From positions 992,001 through 1,056,000 of the forward strand of contig NZ_VFOL01000001.1 in assembly GCF_006716065.1 (NCBI RefSeq): a stretch of 64,000 bases of DNA, written 5' to 3'. The translations under genes and the position numbers were made by a program. Below, one piece after another: positions 52,607 to 61,742 of this stretch. This DNA is from Salinispora arenicola. Lineage in GTDB: Bacteria > Actinomycetota > Actinomycetes > Mycobacteriales > Micromonosporaceae. The notes beneath the pieces were generated by a model that saw nothing but the letters and a program-made list of their open reading frames with translations, had not been told where the DNA came from and ran no database searches. Position 1 is the stretch's first letter, and each line of letters opens with the position of its first letter.

Positions 52607-52866
52607 ACGACCCACACTGGATCATTCACCTGCCGATCACCTTCACCCGTGCCGACGAAGCCGCCGCGTTGGCCGTGGCACTGCGCCGCTCCCTCGGTCA
52701 CGTGCTCGCGATCGACTTCGGCGAGACGACGCTGAGCGAGGCGGACCGACAGCACCTGCGTACCCCGGTGTGGTGCGACCACCGACTACCCGGTGGCTCC
52801 CGCTGCGCTCGTCGCGCCGACCACGCCGGTAGCTGCTCGGCGGACTGTGCCGCGTCGCCGCTATGA
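52603..52866 (+). CDS. Small protein with conserved Cys/His cluster, cassette copy 2
   Basis: 87-aa protein. It shares GETTLS and Cys-x9-Cys-x5-His-x3-Cys (WCDHRLPGG ... DHAGSC) with the product of 7706-8032 at identical spacing. GTG overlaps the DivIVA-like stop. Its last codons overlap the 3' end of the convergent ABC permease by 6 bp. Confidence 0.7.
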   Translation: MNDPHWIIHLPITFTRADEAAALAVALRRSLGHVLAIDFGETTLSEADRQHLRTPVWCDHRLPGGSRCARRADHAGSCSADCAASPL

Positions 52867-53760
52867 CACGACGTCCTTGCGGGTGAAGCGCCAGAAGGCC
52901 AGGCCCCAGAACAGCGTCGCGTAGCTGACCGCCGAGATCGTTCCCCGGACCACGTCGTCGGTCTGGATCGGCGTCGACAGCAGGCCCAGCCAGGCGGTGC
53001 TGTAGTGCGTCGGCAGGAAGGTGCGCAGCACGCCGAGGGCGGTGATCTGGTCGAGGATGCTGGACAGAATCCAGAGCAGCACCGCCCCACCGACCGCACC
53101 CAGCGCGGCGTCCGTCGACACCGACAGCAGAACGGCCAGACCGGCCACCACCAGCAGGACGACGGCCAGGTAGCCGAGTACCGCCAGCAACCGCAGCAGC
53201 CCCTCCCCCGGTTCCAGCTGGGCGGCGACCGTGCTGCGCAGCGGCCCCCACCCGTACCGCAGGGTGCCGAGCAGCAGCGCGGCGCCGGCCAGCAGGAGCA
53301 GCGCCAGGGCCGAGTACGCGAGCGCCACCAGCAGCTTCATCGCGAGCAGCCGGGCCCGCGGCACCGGCACGGCGAGCAGGTAGCGCAGGCTGCCCCAACT
53401 CGCCTCGCTGGCCACCGTGTCGCCGCAGAACAGCGCCACCACGACCACCAGCAGGAACGAGGCAGAGACGAAGAGGGTGAACAGGGTGAAGTTCAGCCCA
53501 CCGGAGGTGGCGAACTCGACCAGGCTGCCGAACTCGCCGCGCCCGTTGTCATCATCGCCGGAGCCGAACTGGAACGCGATCAGGATGATCAACGGCAGCA
53601 GCGCCATGAAACCCAGGGCGAGCTGGGTCCGCCGCCGGGACGCCTGACGGCGGAACTCGGCCGCGAACGGCAACGTGGCCAAGGGTCGGTAACCCGCCGC
53701 CGCCCCGGACGGCGTGCCACCGGAATCGCCCGCACCGGGCGCGACCGTCGTCCGTGTCAT
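52861..53760 (-). CDS. ABC-2-type transporter permease
   Basis: 299-aa membrane protein with about six spans. The first (LALGFMALLPLIILIAFQFG) is followed by an acidic extracellular loop, then ASWGSLRYLLAVPVPRARLLAMKLLVALAYSAL, the typical ABC-2 cytoplasmic turn. Start shares one base with the upstream stop (TGATG), so it is coupled to the hydrolase-ATPase gene and forms the membrane part of the same exporter. Confidence 0.86.
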   Translation of the reverse strand: MTRTTVAPGAGDSGGTPSGAAAGYRPLATLPFAAEFRRQASRRRTQLALGFMALLPLIILIAFQFGSGDDDNGRGEFGSLVEFATSGGLNFTLFTLFVSASFLLVVVVALFCGDTVASEASWGSLRYLLAVPVPRARLLAMKLLVALAYSALALLLLAGAALLLGTLRYGWGPLRSTVAAQLEPGEGLLRLLAVLGYLAVVLLVVAGLAVLLSVSTDAALGAVGGAVLLWILSSILDQITALGVLRTFLPTHYSTAWLGLLSTPIQTDDVVRGTISAVSYATLFWGLAFWRFTRKDVVS

Positions 53761-56588
53761 CACCGATCCCCGCTTCCCCGAGAGTTCTCGCCGACCAGGG
53801 CCAGGAACGCGTCCTCCAGGCGACGTCGGGGCACCACCCGGTCCACCCCGATGCCGGCCCGCACCAACTCGGCGACCACCTCGCTGCGGGCGGTGCCGTT
53901 GGTGTCCACCACGAGGTGCCCGTCGCCGTCGGGCAGCACCCGGACACCCGCCAGCCGATCCAGCACGTCCCGGGCGGCCACCGGATCGGTGACCTCCACG
54001 AGGACGCTGGGGGACTCGCCGACGATCTCCTCGACCGGGCCGGACGCGACGATCTGACCCTTGTTCACCACGACCGCGTGGGTGCAGGTCTGCTCCACCT
54101 CGGCGAGCAGGTGGCTGGAGACCAGCACCGCCCGGCCGCCGGTCGCGTACCGCAGCAGGACCCGGCGCATCTCGGCGATCTGCGGCGGGTCCAGGCCGTC
54201 GGTCGGCTCGTCGAGCACCAGCAGCTCCGGCAGGCCGAGCATGGCCTGCGCGATCGCCAGGCGCTGCCGCATGCCGTGGCTGTACGTCCGGACCTTCCGG
54301 TGTACCGAGGCACCCAGTCCGGCGATCTCCAACGCCTCGTCGAAGCGCGCGTGGGCCCACGGCCGCCCAGTCGCCCGCCAGTACGCTCTGAGGTTGTCCA
54401 GCCCGGACAGATGTGGCAGGAAGCCGGGGCCCTCCACCAGGGCCCCGATTCGAGACAGCACCGGTGCACCCGGCACCAGCCGGTGCCCGAAGACGTAGAC
54501 CTCACCGGCGGTCGGCTGGGTCAGCCCCATCAGTACCCGCAGGGTGGTGGTCTTGCCCGCGCCGTTCGGGCCCAGCAGGCCCACCACCTGCCCCGGATGC
54601 ACCTCGAAGTCGACGTTGGACACGGCGACGAAGCCGTCGGCGTACTCCTTGCGCAGCTCCCGTACGGCGAGCGGGACGTTCGCGTACGCCGGGTGGATGT
54701 CGCTCTCCCGGCGGCGGTGACGCCGGCGGAGGACGGCGAGGACCACGACGAGCCCGACCACGATCGTGGCGAGCAGGCCGGCGAGCACCCAACGCCAGAC
54801 GACGGCGGCGGTGGGAATCGGCGCGCTGGTCACCGCGGGCAGGGTGACCGCCCCGGTCGCCAGGGCCACGGTGTGCACGGCCGGTTCGACCGGGGTGGCG
54901 TACGCCTGGTCGGAGGTCGCCACCACGACGCGCAGCCGGTGCCCGGCTTCGATCCGACGGACGATCGCCGGCAGGGTGACGGTGACCGGTGCGGCGTCCT
55001 CGATGGCGGCCGGTAGCCCGACCAGCCGGATCGGCGCTACCTGCCCGTTCGGCAGGGTCGCCGCGCCGCCACCGTCCACGTCGTAGAGCTTGACGAAGAG
55101 CACGGCCTCGCCGGTCGGTGACGCGGCCCGGATCGAGACGGTTGGCGTGCCGACCACGTCCACCGCCTCCGACAACGGCGCGGACTCGAACCGGGCATGC
55201 TGTCCGGGGATGTCCACGGCCACCCCGCCGAACAGCGAGGCGAGTTCCCCGGCGAACGGCACCGATGTGATCGCGGCCGGGTTGCCGGCCGGCGGGTTGG
55301 CGATCGGCTGCGCCGGACCGGTCACCGGCACTGTGCGCTGGTCGGTGCCGGTGACGCCCGGGTAGTCGGTGGTGCGGAAGCCGGTGGCGACCAGGCCCCG
55401 GTCGAGGGCGTCGAACCCGGCGATCCGGGAGAAGGTGAAATCGTCGTCAGGCGCCGGGCCCTCGCCCCGGACGTAGTGGTCGAGCCACTGCACGGTCAGG
55501 AACCGCACCCGGTCCGAGTCGGTCTTCGGACCGTCGCCGCCGTCATGACCACCGGTGAACCAGGCCACCCGAACCGGGGTGCCGGCCGCGGCGATCCCAC
55601 GTGCGTTCGCATCCGCCTCGGTCAGCGGGAACAGAGTGTCCGCCGCGCCCTGCACCAGCAGGGTCGGCGCCTCGATCTGGTCGAGTACGCCGGCCGGGCT
55701 GGAGCGACGCAGCAGATCGACGGCGCCCTGGTCGGCCCGCCCGGTGGTGGCGATGCGTAGGTACGCGGCGCACACGTCGGCGGCGAACCGACCGCAGGAC
55801 GGGTCGACCGCACCGGCCGCGGTAGGTCCGTCCGCTGGGCGGGAACCGGCCGGGGCGGAGCCGCCGACCGAGCCGGAGGATCCGCCGACCGAGCCGGAGC
55901 CGGCAGCGCCGCCGCTGCCGAAGAACAGCCCCGCCCACCCCTGTTTGAACACTCCCTGGCCCGGTCCCTTGCCGCTGCTCTCCGGCAGGAAGGACCGGGC
56001 GAGGTCGTTCCAGGTGATCATCGGCACGATCGCGTCGACCCGCTGGTCCTTTGCGGCGAGCAGAAGCGCCAGCGCACCGCCGTAGGAGCCGCCGACCACG
56101 CCCACTCGCGGGTCGCCGGGGGCGTCGGTGGCGACCTCCGGTCGGGCGGCCAGCCAGTCCAGCAGGCGCTGCGCGTCGCGGACCTCGTAGTCCGGGTGGT
56201 CCAGGTGGATCTGCCCGCTGCTGCGGCCGAAGCCACGCGCGCTCCAGGTCAGCACCGCGTACCCCTGGCCGGCGAATTCTTCGGCGTCGGCGCGGACCGA
56301 CTCCTTGGTGCCGCCAAAGCCGTGCGCGAGCAGCACCGCCGGCACCGGGGCGTCGGCCCTCGCCTCGGCGGGCAGATACAGCGTGGTGTCCAGGTCGACC
56401 GGTTCGTCACCCGCCGGCCCGGACCGGACCGTGACCAGCCCCGCCTCGGTGCGCAGGTCCGGCTCGGTCGGCCGAACCGCCCAGGCGACCCCGGCGGCGA
56501 CCAGGACGACGGCCGCCGCCGCGGCCAGGGCACGCCGGCGGGTGGGCAGGGCACGCCGGACCCACCCGGCCGCTGACGGCGATCTCAT
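53760..56588 (-). CDS. Alpha/beta hydrolase fused to an ABC transporter ATPase
   Basis: 942-aa fusion. N-terminal signal-anchor (about 19-36), then a CocE/X-Pro-dipeptidyl-peptidase-like alpha/beta hydrolase: HGFGGTKESV, nucleophile elbow GVVGGSYGGALAL, and the C-terminal jelly-roll region with GHRLRVVVATSDQAYA. A second membrane span (VLAGLLATIVVGLVVVLAVL) links to a cytoplasmic ABC ATPase: Walker A GPNGAGKTTT, signature YSHGMRQRLAIAQ, Walker B LLVLDEPTDGLD. The hydrolase should be outside and the ATPase inside. Ala/Gly/Ser-rich insert (GSGGAAGSGSVGG) in the hydrolase. Operon with the permease. ATG at 56588 preferred; GTG at 56597 possible. Confidence 0.88.
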   Translation of the reverse strand: MRSPSAAGWVRRALPTRRRALAAAAAVVLVAAGVAWAVRPTEPDLRTEAGLVTVRSGPAGDEPVDLDTTLYLPAEARADAPVPAVLLAHGFGGTKESVRADAEEFAGQGYAVLTWSARGFGRSSGQIHLDHPDYEVRDAQRLLDWLAARPEVATDAPGDPRVGVVGGSYGGALALLLAAKDQRVDAIVPMITWNDLARSFLPESSGKGPGQGVFKQGWAGLFFGSGGAAGSGSVGGSSGSVGGSAPAGSRPADGPTAAGAVDPSCGRFAADVCAAYLRIATTGRADQGAVDLLRRSSPAGVLDQIEAPTLLVQGAADTLFPLTEADANARGIAAAGTPVRVAWFTGGHDGGDGPKTDSDRVRFLTVQWLDHYVRGEGPAPDDDFTFSRIAGFDALDRGLVATGFRTTDYPGVTGTDQRTVPVTGPAQPIANPPAGNPAAITSVPFAGELASLFGGVAVDIPGQHARFESAPLSEAVDVVGTPTVSIRAASPTGEAVLFVKLYDVDGGGAATLPNGQVAPIRLVGLPAAIEDAAPVTVTLPAIVRRIEAGHRLRVVVATSDQAYATPVEPAVHTVALATGAVTLPAVTSAPIPTAAVVWRWVLAGLLATIVVGLVVVLAVLRRRHRRRESDIHPAYANVPLAVRELRKEYADGFVAVSNVDFEVHPGQVVGLLGPNGAGKTTTLRVLMGLTQPTAGEVYVFGHRLVPGAPVLSRIGALVEGPGFLPHLSGLDNLRAYWRATGRPWAHARFDEALEIAGLGASVHRKVRTYSHGMRQRLAIAQAMLGLPELLVLDEPTDGLDPPQIAEMRRVLLRYATGGRAVLVSSHLLAEVEQTCTHAVVVNKGQIVASGPVEEIVGESPSVLVEVTDPVAARDVLDRLAGVRVLPDGDGHLVVDTNGTARSEVVAELVRAGIGVDRVVPRRRLEDAFLALVGENSRGSGDR

Positions 56589-56633
56589 GCGGCACACGGT
56601 ACGGCGCGAACCCTGAGGGCCGCCTGAGCGACA

Positions 56634-57377
56634 TCAGATCGCGCCGCCGTTGGCGAACAGCACCTGACCGTTGATCCAGCGGGCCGGGCCGGCCAGGAAT
56701 GCCACCAGCTCGGCGGCGTCCTGTGGGGTGCCGAGGCGCTCCAACGGCGCTTCAGCCGCAATCTGAGCGAGGGTCTGCTCGTCCTTGCCCTCAAGGAACA
56801 GGGCCGTCGCGGTCGGGCCGGGCGCCACCGCGTTGACCGTCACATCCCGCCCCCTCAGCTCGCGGGCGAGGATGAGGGTGATCGCGGAGACGGCGCCCTT
56901 GCTCGCCGTATAGGCGGCGTAGCCGGGGCGGGCGAAGCGGGTAAGCGAGCTGGAGAGATTGATGATGGCACCTCCGGGACGTACCCGTCGGGCAGCCTGC
57001 TGGTCGACGGCGAAGGTTCCGCGCACGTTGACTCGCAGGAGGCGGTCGAGCTGGTCAAGGTCGAGGTCGGCCAGCGGTGCCAGGGCCATCACGCCCGCGG
57101 CGTGCACCACGACGTCGACCCCACCGAACTCCCGCTCGGCGCCGTCGAAGAGCTCGACCACCGACGTCTCGTCGGTCACGTCGGCGGCGATCGCGATCGC
57201 GTTGCCGTCAGCTTCCCGAATTACCTGTAGCGCGGCTTCCGCCTCGGTCCGGTTCTCGCGGTAGCCCACGACGACGTGGTAGCCGTCGGAGGCCAGCCGT
57301 TCGACGACCGCACGGCCGATACCTCGGGAGCCGCCGGTGACGATCGCGACCCGCGTCGCGCTGTTCGAGGTGGTCAT
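56634..57377 (-). CDS. Short-chain dehydrogenase/reductase
   Basis: 247-aa classical SDR. TGGSRGIG (14-21) binds NAD(P); VVVHAAG follows; the catalytic set is Ser142-144, Tyr156 and Lys160 (YAAYTASKG). C-terminal NAVAPGPTATALF and INGQVLFANGG are typical of 3-oxoacyl-ACP-reductase-like enzymes of broad substrate range. GAGGAG lies 8 nt before the ATG. Confidence 0.92.
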   Translation of the reverse strand: MTTSNSATRVAIVTGGSRGIGRAVVERLASDGYHVVVGYRENRTEAEAALQVIREADGNAIAIAADVTDETSVVELFDGAEREFGGVDVVVHAAGVMALAPLADLDLDQLDRLLRVNVRGTFAVDQQAARRVRPGGAIINLSSSLTRFARPGYAAYTASKGAVSAITLILARELRGRDVTVNAVAPGPTATALFLEGKDEQTLAQIAAEAPLERLGTPQDAAELVAFLAGPARWINGQVLFANGGAI

Positions 57378-57398
57378 GAAGGGCTCCTCAGCTGCTTG

Positions 57399-57593
57399 AT
57401 GCCGGTGGCCTTCCCCGACATCGGCGACATAATCGCCGACCTCATCAGCCACCTTCTCGCCGTCGTCCGCCTGATCCGTGACACCCCCGCCCGGACCCTG
57501 GTCGACAACCTCGTCCGCGGACCGCGCCACCTCGGCGGCCCTCCGGCCGCCGAGGTCGGTGACGCCATCGTCAACGGATACGTCGGGCGGTGA
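57399..57593 (+). CDS. Possible small protein, 64 aa
   Basis: ATG frame with about 88 percent G/C at third codon positions, similar to real genes here, in a gap between two minus-strand genes. The product is amphipathic: FPDIGDIIADLISHLLAVVRL then a Gly/Pro-rich tail. No ribosome site or known family. Overlaps the methyltransferase 3' end by 23 bp. It could instead be a fragment of a former gene. Confidence 0.35.
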   Translation: MPVAFPDIGDIIADLISHLLAVVRLIRDTPARTLVDNLVRGPRHLGGPPAAEVGDAIVNGYVGR

Positions 57594-58206
57594 GAACCGC
57601 GTCGTGGATGGTCACCGGCGCGCCGTCCGGTGTGGTGCCGACGCGAGGGCGTGCGGCACTGGTCAGCACAGCCCAGTCGCCCGCGGGCAGTGCCTCGGCC
57701 ACCTCGTCGGCGGTGTAGAACAGGTCGGGCTCCGGGGGCCGGGGCATGGCGGTGTCCAGGTCGCTGGGGTGGTGCCCGATGATCAGAAGGTGGCCGCCAG
57801 GGGCCACCCGGGTGGCGAGAGCGGCGAAGACACTGCGCCGCAGTGCTTCCCGGAAATGCATGTAGGACGCGGTGACCAGGTCATAGCGGGTGTCGTCGCC
57901 GGGCTGCCAGTCGCGGATGTCCGCCTGCTGCCAGGTCAGGCGCCCGGCGAGGGACGCGGGTGCGCGCTCGGCGGCACGGCTGAGGGCCTGCGCCGAGAAA
58001 TCCACCCCCATGACCTGCCAGCCGTGTTCGGCCAGCCAGATGGCGTCCGCGCCCTCGCCGCAGCCCACCTCCAGCGCCGTACCGGGTACGAGGGTGGCAA
58101 CCTCCTCGACGAGCATGCGGTTGGGGTCGCCACTCCACACCTGCCCGGCCGAGCTGTATCGCTGGTCCCAAAAGGCGGCGGTGAAAATAGAGTCGAGGTC
58201 GGTCAT
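57571..58206 (-). CDS. Class I SAM-dependent methyltransferase
   Basis: 211-aa methyltransferase. Motif I is ALEVGCGEGADAIWLAEHGWQV, then VDFSAQALSRAAER; the N-terminus FTAAFWDQRYSSAGQVWSGDPN is typical of the Tam/TehB-like group sometimes acting on small molecules or tellurite. GGAGGAG lies before the ATG. Same orientation as the SDR gene downstream. Confidence 0.9.
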   Translation of the reverse strand: MTDLDSIFTAAFWDQRYSSAGQVWSGDPNRMLVEEVATLVPGTALEVGCGEGADAIWLAEHGWQVMGVDFSAQALSRAAERAPASLAGRLTWQQADIRDWQPGDDTRYDLVTASYMHFREALRRSVFAALATRVAPGGHLLIIGHHPSDLDTAMPRPPEPDLFYTADEVAEALPAGDWAVLTSAARPRVGTTPDGAPVTIHDAVLTARRIR

Positions 58207-58387
58207 CACAGGCTCCTCCCGAGGCTGCAGGATCACGCGTGAGTGCCACGATCCGGCAGCACGACACGTGTGCGCCAATGTCCTTGCCGTTGTGGCAAAG
58301 CGTGAGGAATCCCGTCGGGAAAACGGTCCCTGCACCCACCGCAGGCGTTGACGGAGGCCCTTCCTCCCACCGGCTAGGGTTCGGTGG

Positions 58388-60634
58388 GTGGGGGGACCGG
58401 ACCTCGTACTCACCGCCAGCCTGCGGCCGGCCGCGCTCGACGCCCGACGCGGCATCGTGCGGCTGCACCCGGAGGTGCTCACCGCGCTCGGGCTCCGCCC
58501 CGGCGACCCGGTCGGGCTAGCCGGTCGACGGGTCACCGCCGCAATCGCCGCGGCGAGTGAGCCGGAGGGCGCCCCCGGACTGCTGCACGCCGACGATCTG
58601 ACGCTGGGCAATCTCGGTGTCCGCGACGGCGGTGAGGTCACTGCCGGACCGGTCCCGGTCACCGCCGCGGATCGGGTGGTACTCGCCGGCCCACCGCAGG
58701 TGGTCGCGGCCGTCTCCCCGGAGTTGCTCCGCCTCGCGCTGCTCGGCAAGGTGGTCACCACCGGTGACGACGTGTCGTTGCTGCCACAGGACGTGCTGCC
58801 CGACGCGGCGGCACGCGGCCTTCTGACAGCGGCCCGGCAGAGCCTGGCCAACCGGGTCGGCTACGCCTGGACCAGCACCCTGCTCACCGTCATCACCGCC
58901 GAGCCGGCATCACCCACCCGGGTCACGATGGACACCATCGTCGGGTGGGAACACGGCCCCGCCACCCACGGCTCGGCGGCGCCCCGGGCTCCCTCCCCCG
59001 CCCGCGACACGCCCTCACCCCGGGCCGCTGCGCCCACCTGGGCGGAGCCTGCCGCGCTGGCCCGGACGACCGACACGCCGGCGCCCTCGGTGGAGGAACT
59101 GCCCGGGCTGCGGAGCCAGGCCGAGGAACTGACCGAGCTGCTCGACCTCGGTTTTCACCACCGTGAGGTGCTCCGCCGGTTGGGCACCACGGTGGCCCTC
59201 GGCGTGCTGCTCGACGGTCCGAGTGGGTCCGGCAAGTCCGCGCTCGTGCACGCGGTCGCCGCCCGGGTCGGAGCGCGGGTCCGGTCGCTCTGGGGACCTG
59301 AGCTTGCCGCGTTGACCAACACGGCCGCCGCCGAGCAGCTGCGGGCAGCCGCGGCTGCGGTGCGCACCGACGGACCCGCCGTCCTGCTGGTCACCGACGT
59401 GGAGGCGCTCGCCCCGGCGGACGTACCCGGCCCGGTGGCCACCGTGTTCCGCCAGGTGGTCGCCGAGACCGTCGCGGCCGGGGTTGCCGTGGTGTGCACC
59501 ACTGGCCGTCTCGACGCCGTGGACAGCGCCCTGCGCACCCCCGACATGCTCTCACTGCGGATCACCGTCCCGCTGCCGGACGCTGCCCTGCGGCGCGAAC
59601 AGCTCGAGATGCTGACCCGACGGGTGCCGCTCGACGAGGACGTCCAGCTCGATGAGGTCGCCGCGCGTACGCCCGGCTTTGTCGCGGCCGACCTGGCCTC
59701 GTTGGTCCGTGAGGCCGGCGTCCGCGCGGCGTTGCGGCAGAAGACCGTGGAGCGGCCGAGCATGACGATGGCGGATCTCCACGCGGCGCTGGAGGTGGTC
59801 CGTCCGACCACGATGGCCGCGTCGACCCTGGAACTGGCGTCGGTGACCCTCGACGATGTGGGAGACCTGGTCGAGGTCAAGCAGACCCTGACCGAGTCGG
59901 TGCTGTGGCCTCTCACCTACCCGGACACCTTCGCGCGGCTCGGGGTGCAGCCGCCCCGTGGGGTGTTGCTCTACGGCCCCCCGGGCTGTGGCAAGACGTA
60001 CCTGGTGACCGCGTTGGCCGGTTCGGGCCGGGCGAACGTGCTCTCGGTCAAGGGTTCCGAGCTGTTGTCGAAGTGGGTGGGTGAGAGCGAACGCGCGGTC
60101 CGCGAGCTGTTCCGCCGGGCCCGCGAAGCCGCACCGACGCTGGTCTTCCTCGACGAGGTGGACGCGCTGGCGCCGGTGCGTGGTCAGGCCACCGACGGCG
60201 GGACAGCCGATCGGGTGGTGGCCGCCATGCTCACCGAACTGGACGGAGTGGAGGCATTACGCAACGTGGTGGTGGTCGGTGCGACCAACCGGCCGGACCT
60301 GATCGACCCGGCCCTGCTGCGCCCAGGCCGGCTGGAGCGGCTGGTCTACGTTCCGCCGCCGGACGCGGCGGCCAGGGCGGAGATCCTACGGGCGGCGTCC
60401 CGAGCCGTGCCGCTGGCGCCCGACGTGGACCTCGACGCGCTCGCCGGGGACCTGGACGGCTTCTCCGCCGCGGACTGCGCCGCGCTGGTCCGGGAGGCGG
60501 CGCTCGCCGCGATGCGCGAGTCGCTCACCGCGGCCACGGTGACCACCGCCCACGTCACCGTCGCCCGCACCCGCGTACGGCCCTCCCTGGATCCGGCCCA
60601 GGTCGCCTGGCTGGCCGCCTACGCGGCGAGGTGA
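58388..60634 (+). CDS. Cdc48/p97-like double AAA ATPase
   Basis: 748-aa protein: N-terminal double-psi barrel (VRLHPEVLTALGLRPGDPV), a Pro/Ala linker at about 190-230, D1 AAA module with Walker A GPSGSGKS (277-284), and D2 with GPPGCGKT (530-537), VFLDEVDAL, KGSELLSKWVGESER and the GATNRPDLIDPALLRPGR sensor region. D1 Walker B reads LLVTDVEAL, so the catalytic Glu is shifted, and D1 is probably an inactive nucleotide binder. Likely unfolds or remodels protein complexes. TAGGGT ends 7 nt before the GTG. Confidence 0.9.
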   Translation: MGGPDLVLTASLRPAALDARRGIVRLHPEVLTALGLRPGDPVGLAGRRVTAAIAAASEPEGAPGLLHADDLTLGNLGVRDGGEVTAGPVPVTAADRVVLAGPPQVVAAVSPELLRLALLGKVVTTGDDVSLLPQDVLPDAAARGLLTAARQSLANRVGYAWTSTLLTVITAEPASPTRVTMDTIVGWEHGPATHGSAAPRAPSPARDTPSPRAAAPTWAEPAALARTTDTPAPSVEELPGLRSQAEELTELLDLGFHHREVLRRLGTTVALGVLLDGPSGSGKSALVHAVAARVGARVRSLWGPELAALTNTAAAEQLRAAAAAVRTDGPAVLLVTDVEALAPADVPGPVATVFRQVVAETVAAGVAVVCTTGRLDAVDSALRTPDMLSLRITVPLPDAALRREQLEMLTRRVPLDEDVQLDEVAARTPGFVAADLASLVREAGVRAALRQKTVERPSMTMADLHAALEVVRPTTMAASTLELASVTLDDVGDLVEVKQTLTESVLWPLTYPDTFARLGVQPPRGVLLYGPPGCGKTYLVTALAGSGRANVLSVKGSELLSKWVGESERAVRELFRRAREAAPTLVFLDEVDALAPVRGQATDGGTADRVVAAMLTELDGVEALRNVVVVGATNRPDLIDPALLRPGRLERLVYVPPPDAAARAEILRAASRAVPLAPDVDLDALAGDLDGFSAADCAALVREAALAAMRESLTAATVTTAHVTVARTRVRPSLDPAQVAWLAAYAAR

Positions 60635-60653
60635 CCGGCCGCGGCGCGGATGT

Positions 60654-61163
60654 TCAGCGCGCGGGCGGCGTGGCGTCCAGACACAGCTCGGCGTGTACCT
60701 GGCCATCCGCTTCGCGAAGTTTCGCCCCGCAACTGGCAAGCACAGAGAGCGCACCCCGGTTGTCGGGGGTGGTCTCCGCGACCACCCGGCGCATGCCCGC
60801 GGCGGCGGCCTCGTTGAGCAGTTCCCGCAGTGCGGCTGACCCGATCCCCTGGCCCCGCGCCGAACGCCCCAGCCACAGGCCGGTTTCGACTGCTCCCGGC
60901 TCGTCGCAGCGGGTCATGCGAATCACCCCGACGACCTCGCCGGCGGCCAGGACGGCGTACATCCGAGTGCGGGTCGGGCCCGGCATCCCGGCGAAGCTGG
61001 CCCGGTGGAACTCGCGGAAAGCCTCCCGACGCGCGTGCGACCAGCCGGCCGGAGCCTCGACCGGAGGCATGACATCGGTGGGATCCGCCTCGGCTGCAGC
61101 TACGGAGAGCAACGATTCGAGATTCCGTTCGCTTACCGGTTCCAACCGCACGTCACTCGCCAC
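60654..61163 (-). CDS. GNAT-family N-acetyltransferase
   Basis: 169-aa acetyltransferase with VETGLWLGRSARGQGIGSAALRELLNEA as the acetyl-CoA motif and AETTPDNRGALSVLASCGAKL. It resembles RimJ/RimL-type protein N-acetyltransferases. GTG start at 61163. Convergent with the AAA ATPase gene. Confidence 0.87.
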   Translation of the reverse strand: MASDVRLEPVSERNLESLLSVAAAEADPTDVMPPVEAPAGWSHARREAFREFHRASFAGMPGPTRTRMYAVLAAGEVVGVIRMTRCDEPGAVETGLWLGRSARGQGIGSAALRELLNEAAAAGMRRVVAETTPDNRGALSVLASCGAKLREADGQVHAELCLDATPPAR

Positions 61164-61381
61164 GTGAGGCAGTCTGCCCGGCTCATCGGCGAGCGTCCAC
61201 CCTTGTGGGCGTTCACTGACGATCCGGACGAAGGGATCGGCTGGTCGGCCTGATCCGAATACTTCTCACCCTCCGTTGTCAAAGTCCCGGTTCCCCATCA
61301 CGCCGGCAGGTAGCGTCAACCCTGGTGGCCCGACGGGCCTTCCGTGGCACGAGCCGACCGTTTGCGACAGGGGGATCGCGG

Positions 61382-61597
61382 ATGTTGCAACGCCTGCACG
61401 AGACCGGCCTTCGAGCGGAACACGCCTACGTCGCGGGCTTCGTGAGTATTGGCCTATCGTTCACCAGTTGGTTCCTCTCCAGGCACCTGGAGCGGGCGGG
61501 CATGGACCGCGCCGATCGCTGGGGGATCTTCATCGGCGAGTGGGCGCCGACCTTTTTCGCCATCGGCAATGGCCTGCGAATGATCGAGAAGCGCTGA
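61382..61597 (+). CDS. Small membrane protein, 71 aa
   Basis: Two hydrophobic stretches (AYVAGFVSIGLSFTSWFLS and WGIFIGEWAPTFFAIGNGL) with a charged turn between them. AGGGGGAT precedes the ATG at 61382. Similar short WGIFIGEWAP-type proteins occur across actinomycetes; function unknown. Confidence 0.72.
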   Translation: MLQRLHETGLRAEHAYVAGFVSIGLSFTSWFLSRHLERAGMDRADRWGIFIGEWAPTFFAIGNGLRMIEKR

Positions 61598-61684
61598 CGG
61601 GCAGCGGCAGCACGGTCATCGGCACCAGCTCGCGAAGGCGGCGAGCCGCCGGGCGGTCTCGGCGGCATCCGTCCGGGGGCCGGT

Positions 61685-61742
61685 CTCAGCGACATCGGCC
61701 GTGGGGCGCCCTCAGCGGCGTCGGCCGTGGGGCGCCCTCAGC
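61685..61742. repeat. 26-bp tandem repeats across the DUF3263 stop codon
   Basis: CTCAGC heads at 61685, 61711 and 61737 start near-identical 26-bp units (CGGCCGTGGGGCGCC core). The third contains the stop codon of the minus-strand DUF3263 gene. Confidence 0.6.
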
